Shown: positions 24,966 through 34,318 of the stretch, piece after piece | Layout: each line of letters opens with the position of its first letter | Position numbering within the stretch: position 1 is the stretch's first letter | Origin: an uncultured Bacillota bacterium | GTDB lineage: Bacteria > Bacillota > Clostridia > Lachnospirales > Lachnospiraceae | Reading direction: 5' to 3' | DNA: 64,000 bases | Assembly (NCBI GenBank): GCA_949291945.1 | Contig: CASEXH010000007.1 | Span: 48,968-112,967 of the forward strand | Notes under the pieces: generated by a model | The model's database searches: none | Seen by the model: only the letters and a program-made list of their open reading frames with translations | What the model was told of the DNA's origin: nothing | Translations under genes and position numbers: made by a program

Positions 24966-26441
24966 ATGAGAGAAAGCGGTGTACTGCTTCCAATAGCCAG
25001 CCTTCCGTCTGATTATGGAATCGGCTGTTTCTCCAAGGAAGCCTACGAATTTGTGGATCAGTTAAAAGCAGGGGGTCAGAAGATCTGGCAGATTCTTCCT
25101 CTGGGACCTACAGGATATGGGGATTCTCCCTATCAGTCTTTTTCTACTTTTGCAGGTAATCCATATTTTATCGATCTGGAGACACTGATCCAAGAGGAAC
25201 TGCTCACCAGAGAAGAATGCAATACCTGTGACTTTGGGGATAATGCAGAATTTATTGATTATGAGAAGATTTATTTTTCCAGATTTAAGATCCTTAGGAA
25301 GGCTTTTGAACGGTTTGTTCCTGATGGAGAGTTTACAGAATTTATAGAGAAAAATAAGGAATGGCTGGAAGATTACGCTCTTTACATGGCCATTAAGAAC
25401 AGTCTTGGAGGTATCAGCTGGAGCCAATGGCCGGCAGACTTGAAACGAAGAGTACCTCTGGCTATGGAAGAGAAGAAAAAAGAACTGGAAGAAGAGATCC
25501 AGTTTATCCGTTTTCAGCAGTATGAGTTCACAAAACAGTGGAGCAAACTGAAAAAATATGCCAATGATCAGGGAATACGCATTATTGGAGATATTCCCAT
25601 ATATGTAGCTTTTGACAGCGCTGATGCCTGGGCCAATCCGGAGCTTTTCCAGTTTGATGAGGAGTGTACGCCTACGGCTGTGGCAGGTTGTCCTCCCGAC
25701 GCTTTCGCAGCTACGGGCCAGCTTTGGGGAAATCCACTTTATGACTGGGAATACCACGAAAAGACAGGATTTGCCTGGTGGATCAGGAGACTGGAATACT
25801 GCTATAAGCTGTATGACGTGGTCCGGGTAGATCATTTCCGGGGATTTGACGAATATTATGCTATTCCATACGGAGACAAGACAGCAGAGTTTGGAAAGTG
25901 GAGAAAAGGCCCCGGCCTGAAACTCTTTAAAGCCGTGAAGGAAGTTATGGGGGAGACTCCCATCATCGCAGAGGACCTTGGCTACCTTACAGACAGCGTG
26001 AGACAGCTGGTAAAGGACACCGGATATCCGGGAATGAAGGTGCTGCAGTTTGCTTTTGACTCCAGAGAGGAAAGCGATTATCTTCCTCATAATTACGAAC
26101 ATAACTGTGTGGTATATACAGGGACCCACGATAACAATACCATTCTGGGCTGGCTGGATGAGATGGCTCCCGAGGACAGACTTCTGGCAGAGAGGTATCT
26201 GAATAACCGGTACACCAGGAAAGAAGATATGCCCTGGGATTTTATCCGTCTGGCTATGGCTTCTGTGGCAGATCTGGCTGTCACACCTATACAGGAATTT
26301 CTCTGCCTGGGAGGAGAGGCAAGGATCAACCGGCCTTCCACACTGGGCACTAACTGGAAGTGGAGACTTCTAAAAGGACAGATCACGCACGAAGTTACAG
26401 GAAAAATGTATGACATGACAAAGCTCTACGGCAGGCTGTAA
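24966..26441 (+). CDS. malQ: 4-alpha-glucanotransferase (amylomaltase)
   Basis: Cytoplasmic GH77 enzyme that moves glucan segments between maltodextrins, giving longer chains for phosphorylase and free glucose. The short N-terminus begins RESGVLLPIASLPSDYGIGCF and IWQILPLGPTGYGDSPYQ is present. Catalytic residues are visible: nucleophile D289 (RVDHFRG), acid/base E336 (IAEDLGYL) and D389 (GTHDNN). The length of 491 is that of the bacterial short form. It opens a unit with a LacI-type regulator and glgP. The start follows AAAAGGAG. Regulation by the tandem operator upstream is likely. Confidence 0.96.
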   Translation: MRESGVLLPIASLPSDYGIGCFSKEAYEFVDQLKAGGQKIWQILPLGPTGYGDSPYQSFSTFAGNPYFIDLETLIQEELLTREECNTCDFGDNAEFIDYEKIYFSRFKILRKAFERFVPDGEFTEFIEKNKEWLEDYALYMAIKNSLGGISWSQWPADLKRRVPLAMEEKKKELEEEIQFIRFQQYEFTKQWSKLKKYANDQGIRIIGDIPIYVAFDSADAWANPELFQFDEECTPTAVAGCPPDAFAATGQLWGNPLYDWEYHEKTGFAWWIRRLEYCYKLYDVVRVDHFRGFDEYYAIPYGDKTAEFGKWRKGPGLKLFKAVKEVMGETPIIAEDLGYLTDSVRQLVKDTGYPGMKVLQFAFDSREESDYLPHNYEHNCVVYTGTHDNNTILGWLDEMAPEDRLLAERYLNNRYTRKEDMPWDFIRLAMASVADLAVTPIQEFLCLGGEARINRPSTLGTNWKWRLLKGQITHEVTGKMYDMTKLYGRL

Positions 26442-26466
26442 GCCGGAGCTTTCAGCAGACAGGAAA

Positions 26467-26482
26467 GACTCCCCGGGGAGTC
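26467..26482. repeat. Perfect 16-bp palindrome between malQ and the LacI-type gene
   Basis: GACTCCCCGGGGAGTC, an uninterrupted palindrome followed by GCAAAAAGG. It may be a weak processing or attenuation hairpin. Its sequence does not match the operator-like motif before malQ. Confidence 0.5.
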
Positions 26483-26502
26483 GCAAAAAGGCGGGATGTA
26501 AA

Positions 26503-27537
26503 ATGGCAGGAATGACCATTAAAGATATTGCAAAAAAATGCGGAGTAGGGGTGAGCACTGTCTCCAGAGCCATGAATAATCACCCGGATATTAATCAGGA
26601 AACCAAGGACAAGATCCTGCGGGTGATCGCAGAGTCCAACTATATTCCCAACAACAGCGCCAGGAACCTGAAACGGTCAGAGGCCAAAGCGATTGCCGTA
26701 CTGGTAAAAGGCCTGGGAAATACTTTTTTCGGAGAGCTGGTAAGCGGCCTGGAGAGAGAATGTGAGAAAAAAGGATACAGTTGTATCCTCCAGCATGTGG
26801 AGGAACAGGACAATGAACTGGATGTGGCTCTGTATGTGGCAAAGGAGAAAAAGCCCAGGGGAATGATCTTTCTGGGAGGGAATTTCTCCCATCCAAAAGA
26901 AAAAATAGAGCAGTTAGGGATTCCCTGTGTCCTCAGTACCATCTGTACATATGGAGATCAGGAACAGAGCTTCGGAACGGTATCTGTAGATGACTTTCAG
27001 GAGAGCCGGAAGATGACCGAATATCTCCTGGGACTGGGTCATGAGAAGATTGCTCTTCTTACAGCCCCCAGAGAAGATGAAAGTATCGGAAAGCTGAGGC
27101 TTATGGGATATCAGAAAGCTCTTTCTGATAGAGGGATTCCTTTCAGAGAGGAGCTGGTGGCATACATGGATGCCAGTGAAGACCGGTATTCATTTGCCAC
27201 AGGTTACCGGCTGGCAAAGAAACTTCTGGAAAAAGGAGAAAGTTTTACTGCCTTATATGCCACTTCAGATACTCTGGCAATAGGGGCCTGCAGGGCTCTG
27301 AAAGAATCAGGGATAGATATTCCCGGGGACTGCTCCGTGGCAGGATTTGATGGTATGGATATGGGAGCTTATTATATTCCAAGCATTACCACCATCCGTC
27401 AGCCGGTAGAACAGATCGCAAAGGCTTCTGCTGGACTGCTTTTCAATATGATCAAGGGAAAAGAAAAGCCCGGGAAGCTGATCTATGAAGGCCAGCTTTT
27501 GATAAGAGAATCCACAGCAAAAAGAAAGAACATGTAA
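26503..27537 (+). CDS. LacI-family regulator of the maltodextrin/glycogen unit
   Basis: Sugar-responsive repressor or activator. The N-terminal helix-turn-helix [23 protein letters not shown] is seen as the core [18 protein letters not shown], followed by the hinge helix ([12 protein letters not shown]) and the periplasmic-binding-like effector domain, with [20 protein letters not shown] and [15 protein letters not shown]. The length of 344 is typical. It lies between malQ and glgP on the same strand, so it probably controls the unit and itself through the motif at 24865-24888. The effector is likely a maltodextrin; this is inference. An ATG after GCGGGATG is the start; the binding site is weak. 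Confidence 0.88.
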   Translation: MAGMTIKDIAKKCGVGVSTVSRAMNNHPDINQETKDKILRVIAESNYIPNNSARNLKRSEAKAIAVLVKGLGNTFFGELVSGLERECEKKGYSCILQHVEEQDNELDVALYVAKEKKPRGMIFLGGNFSHPKEKIEQLGIPCVLSTICTYGDQEQSFGTVSVDDFQESRKMTEYLLGLGHEKIALLTAPREDESIGKLRLMGYQKALSDRGIPFREELVAYMDASEDRYSFATGYRLAKKLLEKGESFTALYATSDTLAIGACRALKESGIDIPGDCSVAGFDGMDMGAYYIPSITTIRQPVEQIAKASAGLLFNMIKGKEKPGKLIYEGQLLIRESTAKRKNM

Positions 27538-27550
27538 CCCCTAATAGAAA

Positions 27551-27568
27551 TGCGGTTTTGAAACCGCA
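27551..27568. repeat. Inverted repeat before glgP
   Basis: TGCGGTTT and AAACCGCA flank two bases, 25 bp before the glgP start. It could be an mRNA hairpin or a protein site; the arms differ from the operator-like motif at malQ. Confidence 0.5.
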
Positions 27569-27593
27569 GGAAAATTTTCAGGAGGAAAATATC

Positions 27594-29858
27594 ATGGAAG
27601 AAAGATTACAGACACTGTTAAATGAAAAATTCGGAAAAAATCTGGATACCTGCAGCCAGGAAGAACTTTTCCAGGTTCTGATGATCCTGACAAAGGAAGA
27701 GACACAGAAACTTCCCCAGAATCAGGGAAATAAGAAACTCTATTATATTTCTGCAGAATTCCTTATCGGAAAACTGCTGTCCAATAATCTGATCAACCTG
27801 GGACTGTATGAGGAAGTGGAAAAGGTCCTGGAAAAACACGGACAGAAACTGTGCGAGATCGAAGAACTGGAGCTGGAGCCTTCCCTTGGAAACGGAGGTC
27901 TAGGCCGTCTGGCAGCCTGCTTCCTGGATTCTATCGCTACACTGGGACTTCCGGGAGACGGTATCGGACTGAACTATCACTTCGGCCTGTTCCGGCAGAT
28001 GTTCGAAGACCATAAGCAGAAAGAAGTAAAGAATCCCTGGATTAGCCAGGAAAGCTGGCTGATGCGTCAGCCTGAAACCTTCCAGGTGCCGTTTAAAGAT
28101 TTTACACTGAAATCTGTTTTATATGACATTGACGTTCCCGGCTACGAGTCCGGCTGCAACCGCCTTCATCTTTTTGATGTAGACACCATTGATGAAAGCC
28201 TTGTACCGGAGGACAGCATTGACTTTGACAAAAAGAAGATCCAGAAAAACCTTACCCTGTTCCTTTACCCGGATGACTCGGATGATGATGGACGGAAGCT
28301 ACGTATCTACCAGCAGTATTTTATGGTAAGCTGCGGCGCCCAGCTGATCCTGAAAGAGTGTGAGGATAAAGGCTATGATCTCCATAAACTGAATGAGCAT
28401 GTGGTGATCCAGATCAACGACACCCACCCATCTATGGTCATCCCGGAACTGATCCGTCTTCTTACTGGAAAAGGATTTACCATGGATGAGGCTGTAAAAG
28501 TTGTGAGCAAGACCTGCGCTTATACAAACCACACCATCCTGGCAGAAGCTCTGGAAAAATGGCCCATGGACTATCTGGAAGAAGTGGTTCCTCATCTTCT
28601 CCCTATTATCAAAGAACTGGATGAGAGAGTGAGAGAGAAATATACCGATGAGTCTGTATATATCATTGATGAAGACGAGAGAGTCCACATGGCTCACATG
28701 GATATCCACTACGGATTCTCTGTGAACGGCGTGGCTGCCCTTCACACAGAGATTCTGAAGAATACAGAGCTGAACAACTTCTATAAGATCTATCCGGAGA
28801 AGTTCAACAATAAGACCAATGGCATTACTTTCCGCCGGTGGCTCCTTCACTGCAACAGGGAACTGTCTGCCTATATTGAGTCCCTCATCGGACCGGGATT
28901 CAAGAAGAATGCAGATGAGCTGGAAAAGCTGCTGGCATATAAGGATGACGAAAAAGTACTGGAGAAACTGGCTCAGATCAAAGTGGAGAAAAAACTGGAG
29001 TTTAAGAAGTTCATGAAAGAAACCCAGGATATGGAACTGGATGAAAATTCTATCTTTGATGTTCAGGTAAAACGTCTCCATGAGTACAAACGTCAGCAGA
29101 TGAACGCTCTGTATGCAATTTATAAATACCTGGATATTAAGGCCGGAAATAAACCGAAAACGCCTATTACCATGATTTTCGGCGCTAAGGCTGCGCCGGC
29201 TTATGTGATCGCAAAGGATATCATCCACCTGATCCTCTGCCTCCACGACCTGATCGAGAATGATCCGGAGGTGAAACCATATTTCCGTGTGCTGATGATC
29301 GAGAATTACAATGTCTCTAAAGCTGCCAAGGTAATTCCAGCAGCAGATATTTCCGAGCAGATTTCTCTGGCTTCCAAAGAGGCTTCCGGAACAGGAAATA
29401 TGAAGTTCATGCTCAACGGCGCCCTGACTCTGGGAACAGAGGATGGAGCCAACGTAGAGATCCGTGACCTGGTTGGGGATGAAAACATCTATATCTTCGG
29501 AAAACGCCCTCAGGAAGTGATCGACCTGTACGCAGAAGAAGCTTACTGTTCAAAAGATATTTATAAGAAAGATAAACTGATCCACAAGCTGGTAGATTTT
29601 ATCATTGGAGATGAGCTGCTGGCTATCGGAGATAAGGAAAGTCTTACAAGGCTTCACAAAGAGCTGGTAGGCAAAGACTGGTTCATGACCCTTCTGGATA
29701 CCAGGGAGTATATTGAGACCAAAGAAAAGATCTACGCAGACTATGAAGACCAGAAAGCATGGCAGAAGAAAGCTCTGGTCAATATTGCGAAAGCCGGATT
29801 CTTTTCCTCAGACAGAACCATTAAACAGTACAACGAGGATATCTGGCATTTACAGTAA
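27594..29858 (+). CDS. glgP: Glycogen/maltodextrin phosphorylase
   Basis: Cytoplasmic GT35 enzyme that releases glucose-1-phosphate from alpha-1,4-glucans with pyridoxal phosphate. The cofactor-binding K604 lies in [24 protein letters not shown], seen as the core [12 protein letters not shown]. Upstream, [34 protein letters not shown] and [11 protein letters not shown] are further family signatures. The length of 754 is shorter than E. coli GlgP and fits Clostridial members. The start is at the ATG after CAGGAGGAAAAT; a TTG twelve codons earlier lies in the inverted repeat. With malQ it forms the usual pair for intracellular maltodextrin breakdown. Confidence 0.96.
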   Translation: MEERLQTLLNEKFGKNLDTCSQEELFQVLMILTKEETQKLPQNQGNKKLYYISAEFLIGKLLSNNLINLGLYEEVEKVLEKHGQKLCEIEELELEPSLGNGGLGRLAACFLDSIATLGLPGDGIGLNYHFGLFRQMFEDHKQKEVKNPWISQESWLMRQPETFQVPFKDFTLKSVLYDIDVPGYESGCNRLHLFDVDTIDESLVPEDSIDFDKKKIQKNLTLFLYPDDSDDDGRKLRIYQQYFMVSCGAQLILKECEDKGYDLHKLNEHVVIQINDTHPSMVIPELIRLLTGKGFTMDEAVKVVSKTCAYTNHTILAEALEKWPMDYLEEVVPHLLPIIKELDERVREKYTDESVYIIDEDERVHMAHMDIHYGFSVNGVAALHTEILKNTELNNFYKIYPEKFNNKTNGITFRRWLLHCNRELSAYIESLIGPGFKKNADELEKLLAYKDDEKVLEKLAQIKVEKKLEFKKFMKETQDMELDENSIFDVQVKRLHEYKRQQMNALYAIYKYLDIKAGNKPKTPITMIFGAKAAPAYVIAKDIIHLILCLHDLIENDPEVKPYFRVLMIENYNVSKAAKVIPAADISEQISLASKEASGTGNMKFMLNGALTLGTEDGANVEIRDLVGDENIYIFGKRPQEVIDLYAEEAYCSKDIYKKDKLIHKLVDFIIGDELLAIGDKESLTRLHKELVGKDWFMTLLDTREYIETKEKIYADYEDQKAWQKKALVNIAKAGFFSSDRTIKQYNEDIWHLQ

Positions 29859-29892
29859 GATGAAAGGTCATTAAAAATTAAAGAAAACCTGA

Positions 29893-29936
29893 GAAAAGCT
29901 GTCGCATCTTGAGAGATTTGCGGCAGCTTTTCCAGT
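29893..29936 (+). terminator. Terminator after glgP
   Basis: GAAAAGCTGTCGCA and TGCGGCAGCTTTTC form a 14-bp stem with one G-U pair. The T run is short and lies within the stem's end, so efficiency is uncertain. Confidence 0.65.
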
Positions 29937-29971
29937 GGGAAGAGAAGAATAATATTTCGTGAAAATAGCAA

Positions 29972-30000
29972 TTTACTGTAAAAATAGGAAATGCTATAAT
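29972..30000 (+). promoter_or_regulatory. Promoter of the AlbA_2/Schlafen-type gene
   Basis: TTTACT (29972-29977), 17 bp, TATAAT (29995-30000). The start codon is about 120 bp further, after an unstructured leader. Confidence 0.65.
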
Positions 30001-30118
30001 CAAATCCAAGTTAAAAACTTTTGCAGATGTAGAACACCAATGGAGAAGGCTTCGTTGTTTGTGGTAAGCAGGCGTGCTGGTGCGTACCTTCAGAAAGAAA
30101 AGGAGTTGAGCAATTGTA

Positions 30119-31147
30119 ATGCCGGAAAATCAAAATGTGGAATGGAAAGCTAAATGGAAAGATGAATATCTGGGGTGGATTTGTGGTTTTGCCAATGCGC
30201 AGGGAGGAAAGATTTATATTGGCTGTGATGATCATGGAAAAGTTATTGGCTTACTAAATGCACATAAGCTGTTGGAAGACATTCCTAATAAAATCAGAGA
30301 TACAATGGGAATCATTGTAGGCGTTAATCTGCATGTGGATGAAGGTAAAGAGTATATTGAAATTGATGTACCTTCTTACCCCATTGGTATTTCCTGCAAA
30401 GGTGTGTATTACTATCGTAGCGGCAGTACACGCCAGATACTGTCCGGACCCGCACTGGAAGCATTTCTGATGAGAAAACGAGGCGTTACATGGGATAATC
30501 TTCCATTTCCAGCATTTTCTATGGAGAATGTAGACGATACAGTTGTTGAACACTTTAAACAATGGGCAGCAAGAAAAGGACGGATAGATCAGGATGTGCT
30601 GGAAGAACCTAAAGAGGTTCTTTTGGAAAAGCTACATCTGAAGAATGGTTCTTATCTGACCAATGCAGCTATGTTGCTTTTCAGCCAAGATCCGGAAAAA
30701 TGGACACTGGAAAATTTGATGAAAAAGCATGCTTCAAGTCCATACAATCCTAATATTGCGCATGTGTTTTATCTGGCAGGCTTTATTGAAAGCTGGGGCC
30801 GGGGAATTGAAAAAATGTGTTCTGCTTGTGAAAAAGATGGGGTGCCTCAACCGGAATACACGATTTATCCCGGAGATATTATGATCAAATTTACTGCTCC
30901 GGAGGACAGAATTGTTGATCCTACCGCCAGAAAAGTGACTGAAAAGGTGACTGAAAAAGTGACTGAAAAAGAACAGGAACTTTTAGGGCTATTGCTGGAA
31001 GATCCGGGCTATACAATGCCCCAATTGGCTGATAAATTGAAGATTAGCAGAAAAACTGTAGCTACCCGATTGAAAAGCTTAAAAGAAAAAGGCGTTGTTA
31101 AACGTATAGGTTCGGACAGAAAAGGCTACTGGAAAATATTGCAGTAA
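30119..31147 (+). CDS. AlbA_2 (Schlafen-like) domain regulator, internally deleted
   Basis: Residues 1-110 form an AlbA_2/Schlafen-type DNA- or RNA-binding domain: VEWKAKWKDEYLGWICGFAN, seen as the core WICGFANAQGGKIYIGCDD, with YYRSGSTRQ at its end. The family then has LTNAAMLLFSQDPEKW and an ATPase-like middle of about 110-120 residues. Here the protein passes from DPEKW straight to TLENLMKKHASSPYNPNIA, the family's later segment, in frame, so the middle is missing. FIESWGRGI follows, then three VTEK units and a C-terminal winged helix (MPQLADKLKISRKTVATRLK). The length of 342 compares with about 450-480 for complete relatives. The binding site AAAGGAG is about 13 bp from the ATG, which is long. 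The regulatory target is unknown. Confidence 0.8.
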   Translation: MPENQNVEWKAKWKDEYLGWICGFANAQGGKIYIGCDDHGKVIGLLNAHKLLEDIPNKIRDTMGIIVGVNLHVDEGKEYIEIDVPSYPIGISCKGVYYYRSGSTRQILSGPALEAFLMRKRGVTWDNLPFPAFSMENVDDTVVEHFKQWAARKGRIDQDVLEEPKEVLLEKLHLKNGSYLTNAAMLLFSQDPEKWTLENLMKKHASSPYNPNIAHVFYLAGFIESWGRGIEKMCSACEKDGVPQPEYTIYPGDIMIKFTAPEDRIVDPTARKVTEKVTEKVTEKEQELLGLLLEDPGYTMPQLADKLKISRKTVATRLKSLKEKGVVKRIGSDRKGYWKILQ

Positions 31148-31152
31148 TATTA

Positions 31153-31219
31153 AGCCTCCCCGGTGAGCTGTTAAAGTATGATGTGGTATCAGCTTTCAGC
31201 CACTGGGGAGGCATTTTTA
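31153..31219 (+). terminator. Terminator after the AlbA_2 gene
   Basis: GCCTCCCCGGTG and CACTGGGGAGGC pair around a long loop and are followed by ATTTTTA. Confidence 0.75.
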
Positions 31220-31310
31220 ATGTCCAAAGAAATTACCAGCTATCTTCGGTATAGAAAGATGCTTTTTTGTGTTAAAGTGTAAAAAGACATAAAATGACAG
31301 GACGGAGAAA

Positions 31311-32294
31311 ATGAAGAAAAGAAAGAAACTTAAGAGAATTTTCCTTGTGGTTTTAGTGGTGCTGTTCCTTCTGTACATAGGTCTTGCCAATATCCTGGTA
31401 AGTGCGGCCCTGGTGCCTTCTTTTATGGAACGGCTGGAGGCATTTTCCAGGATCACTCAGGAAAGTGTGGATGCCCTGGTACATACAGATGATATACAGC
31501 AGCAGTATGAGAAATCCTGGGAGGATACTCAGGAGTGGGCCCGGAACGCCCACGGACAGAAGCTGACAAAGAAGACAGAAGACGGTTATAAGCTGGTTGC
31601 ACAGGAAGTCTACGCAGAAGAAGACAGCCATAAGTGGGTTCTTCTCCTTCATGGCTATACAGGCTGGAAGGAGGCTATGTACCCCTTTGCCATGTGGTAT
31701 AATCAGAGAGGATACCATGTGATCGCTCCGGATATGCGGTGTCAGGGAGAGAGTGAGGGAGATTTTATCGGAATGGGCTTGACAGACAGTGAGGACAATA
31801 TGCTGTGGATCAACTATATTCTGGACCAGGATCCGGAGGCGGAGATTGTCATCCACGGACAGTCTATGGGCGCTGCCTGCGCTCTGATGATGACCGGAAG
31901 AGACGATCTTCCGGAAAATGTAAAGGCAGTGGTTTCAGACTGCGCATATACAGACGCCTACACCATGTTCCAGGAGAAGATTGTCCAGTGGTTCCATCTT
32001 CCTGCTTTTCCCATTCTGGATACGGCGAATCTTATGCTCCAGCTCAGAGGAGGCTATGATCTGAAAGATGCCTCTGCTTTAGAAGCAGTGAAAAAAAGCA
32101 GTACCCCTACACTTTTTATACATGGGGATCAGGACGAAATGATCTCTGTGGAGATGTCCGAAAAACTTTACCAGGCGGCGGCCTGTCCCAAAGAACTGCT
32201 CATTGTGGAAGGGGCGGGGCATGCTCAATGCCAGGACAAGGATCCGGAGGGGTATTATGGGGCGGTGGAAAACCTGCTGGAAAAATACCTATAA
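31311..32294 (+). CDS. Membrane-anchored alpha/beta hydrolase
   Basis: Serine hydrolase of 327 residues. A basic start and one hydrophobic helix (residues about 8-30, IFLVVLVVLFLLYIGLANIL) anchor it in the membrane with the catalytic part outside. The oxyanion segment LLHGYTGWKE, nucleophile elbow GQSMGAAC and late HGDQDEM and GAGHAQC give a complete Ser-Asp-His triad. The family (DUF1749/BAAT-like bacterial hydrolases) has no known single substrate. It stands alone between two terminators. The start follows CGGAGAAA. Confidence 0.85.
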   Translation: MKKRKKLKRIFLVVLVVLFLLYIGLANILVSAALVPSFMERLEAFSRITQESVDALVHTDDIQQQYEKSWEDTQEWARNAHGQKLTKKTEDGYKLVAQEVYAEEDSHKWVLLLHGYTGWKEAMYPFAMWYNQRGYHVIAPDMRCQGESEGDFIGMGLTDSEDNMLWINYILDQDPEAEIVIHGQSMGAACALMMTGRDDLPENVKAVVSDCAYTDAYTMFQEKIVQWFHLPAFPILDTANLMLQLRGGYDLKDASALEAVKKSSTPTLFIHGDQDEMISVEMSEKLYQAAACPKELLIVEGAGHAQCQDKDPEGYYGAVENLLEKYL

Positions 32295-32414
32295 AAATTA
32301 AACTGAATAAGAATAAAAAGACAGCATCTGCTTCTTACAGGGAAGAATGGGGCAGGAAAAACTTCGGCGATATCCGGAATTAATGAAATTTTGTGAATAA
32401 AAGCCTCCCAAAAC

Positions 32415-32457
32415 CCCCGGCTGATGTAAAAATTTTGCCTACATCAGCCGGGGATTT
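32415..32457. terminator. Bidirectional terminator
   Basis: CCCCGGCTGATGTA and TACATCAGCCGGGG form a perfect 14-bp stem, with AAAA before and TTTT after. It serves both the hydrolase gene and the convergent GH43 gene. Confidence 0.85.
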
Positions 32458-32465
32458 TCCTGGGG

Positions 32466-34166
32466 CTATTCTACAATAATCTCAGCCTTCACCTTCAGTT
32501 CTTCTTCCCTGTGAACAATTCCCATTGCAGGCACAGAGAAATCCGGCATGCCGTCTTTATTCCAGTAAATTTTTCCCACAGAAGCATTCCGGCCTGCGTC
32601 ATAAAGAGGCTGGTAGTCCTCTTCCACAAGATACCGCTCTTCCTGTCTTCCGTGATAAATGATCAGATCTTCGGAATCATCGTCAGATTTGGTAAAGCTG
32701 TTGTGGCCAAGGCCGTACTGGCCGGTTTCTTTACTGCTCTGGAATACCGGATAAGGCAGCTTTGTCCAGGAAGAGGCGCTTAACAGATCTGCGTCCTCAT
32801 CTGCGTATAAAAGTCCTACACAGTACATGGCGTCCGTACCGCTGGCAGAGAAGGTGATAAATATTTTCCTGCCATGTTTGATCACGCCTGGGCCTTCATC
32901 GACAGGAAAGCCGTGGAGTTCCCAGTTGTATTCCGGATGAGTCAGCCGGACAGCGGGAGTGCACAGAGTCCAGGGATTGGAAAGCTGAGCAATGAAAATA
33001 TCAGAAATATTGTTGGTCTTCTGCGCCCAGAGGATATAGTCTTTTCCTTTGTGATTGAAATAAGTATGATCCAGAGAGAAATCCGTAAAGGCAATATCTC
33101 CTGCTACAGTGGATACAAGAGGGCCCTTCTCCTCCCATTTTCCGGCCAGGGGATCCTGATCTTTGCACTCGAGGCAGTGGGGACGGATCCTCCAGGGAGA
33201 TTCATCGGAAATGGTAGTGGTATAGTAAACATACCAGTTTCCACGGATATAGTGGATTTCCGGAGCCCAGATATGGGGGCTCATAGTTCCGTTGTTGATT
33301 GGCTTTCTTTCATATATGACTTTCTCTTCGTAAGCGTTGGAACCGTCTGCAAGTCCTTCTAAAGTGTCCGCCCGCCGGAGAACAATATAGAGGTATTGAT
33401 ATTTTCCCTCCAGGTTGTGATCCATGTCTGTATAGGAGGCAGTGAAATAATATTTTCCATCTGTATGCTTGTAGATATAAGGATCTGCACGATGGTAGAT
33501 CAGAGGTTTTTTAAATAATGTCTGATGAAGCTTTCCTTCAACTGTATATGTACCCGGATTTTGCAGCATATCTTCCGGTATCGTATCCCATTCTACAGAA
33601 AGCTTTTCGGTTCCCCCATTAGAATATTCCACTGAAATTTTTAGGGGAAGGGCAGGCGGCTTCCCGACTTCTGTCTTAAGTGAAACAGCTTCTGTTTTCG
33701 TCAGGAGGACAGGCTCCGGTTTTCCATATACGGGAAACAGATCTTCCAAAAGAGAGACGGGAATTTCCAGGCGGTTTTCCTGATCCGGAAAGCCTGAAAT
33801 GCCTTTTTCTTTTTTGAAATCCCAGTCTGCGCCGGTATAGCCGGATCCGGTAAAGGAACAAAAATCTTTCGTCTCTGTAAAATACATATGGTAAGGATCT
33901 TTGGCATCTCCGGCAGTGATGAGATAGCTCCCGTTTTTCAGCTGATAAACCGAAGGACTTGTAAGCTGCTTAGAGCCATAGTCCGGAAACCAGATTCCGT
34001 TATTCCCGTTTAGAGCATACCAGTTTTTGCCGTTGTAGCTGTATTCCAGATGAAGACTGTCGGATTCCGGATTGTCCCAGTTCTTGGTATAGGGGCGCAG
34101 AAATGCCCGGGTTTGCCCTTTTTTGCATAGGATATCCTCCTGAGGGAGGGTATGCATTTTGTTCAT
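32466..34166 (-). CDS. Cytoplasmic GH43-family arabinosidase with Ig-like insert
   Basis: Glycoside hydrolase of 566 residues without a signal peptide. The N-terminal part (about 1-160) looks like a partial beta-propeller-type module (LEYSYNGKNWYALN, SPSVYQLKNGSYLI). An Ig-like section follows (about 170-230; VEYSNGGTEKLSVEWD, PGTYTVEG). The GH43 five-bladed catalytic domain occupies about 235-560 with base Asp in RADPYIYK, WAPEIHYI and the general acid Glu in VDEGPGV. GH43 covers arabinofuranosidases and xylosidases; the neighbouring arabinan genes favour arabinose. It is divergent from the LacI-type gene. The binding site AGGAG lies 5 bp from the ATG. Confidence 0.85.
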   Translation of the reverse strand: MNKMHTLPQEDILCKKGQTRAFLRPYTKNWDNPESDSLHLEYSYNGKNWYALNGNNGIWFPDYGSKQLTSPSVYQLKNGSYLITAGDAKDPYHMYFTETKDFCSFTGSGYTGADWDFKKEKGISGFPDQENRLEIPVSLLEDLFPVYGKPEPVLLTKTEAVSLKTEVGKPPALPLKISVEYSNGGTEKLSVEWDTIPEDMLQNPGTYTVEGKLHQTLFKKPLIYHRADPYIYKHTDGKYYFTASYTDMDHNLEGKYQYLYIVLRRADTLEGLADGSNAYEEKVIYERKPINNGTMSPHIWAPEIHYIRGNWYVYYTTTISDESPWRIRPHCLECKDQDPLAGKWEEKGPLVSTVAGDIAFTDFSLDHTYFNHKGKDYILWAQKTNNISDIFIAQLSNPWTLCTPAVRLTHPEYNWELHGFPVDEGPGVIKHGRKIFITFSASGTDAMYCVGLLYADEDADLLSASSWTKLPYPVFQSSKETGQYGLGHNSFTKSDDDSEDLIIYHGRQEERYLVEEDYQPLYDAGRNASVGKIYWNKDGMPDFSVPAMGIVHREEELKVKAEIIVE

Positions 34167-34230
34167 GTTGTCTCCTTTCAGCGATATATGGAAAATAAGA
34201 GTTCCTTTATCCTAGCATGAAAGAAAGAGG

Positions 34231-34260
34231 TTGACAAGTGCATACAAGTCGGGGTTTAAT
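34231..34260 (+). promoter_or_regulatory. Promoter of the LacI-type arabinan regulator
   Basis: TTGACA (34231-34236), 18 bp, TTTAAT (34255-34260), in the divergent region shared with the GH43 gene. Confidence 0.65.
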
Positions 34261-34318
34261 ATAGACAAGTAATATTTACAGGCTTCACAAATCAATAGAA
34301 AGGAAACGGAAGAGAAGA

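Noticed and set aside
25062..26129. Minus-strand open frame of 355 codons
   Set aside because: Antisense of malQ, whose catalytic residues are all present; no recognisable protein features.
29959..30118. Short frame upstream of the AlbA_2 gene
   Set aside because: No binding site or family pattern; it overlaps the leader and the start of the real gene.
30919..30980. Short tandem VTEK-coding repeats considered as a CRISPR-like or phase-variable repeat
   Set aside because: Only three 12-bp units in frame, no spacers; changes in number would not shift the frame, so it is a flexible linker.
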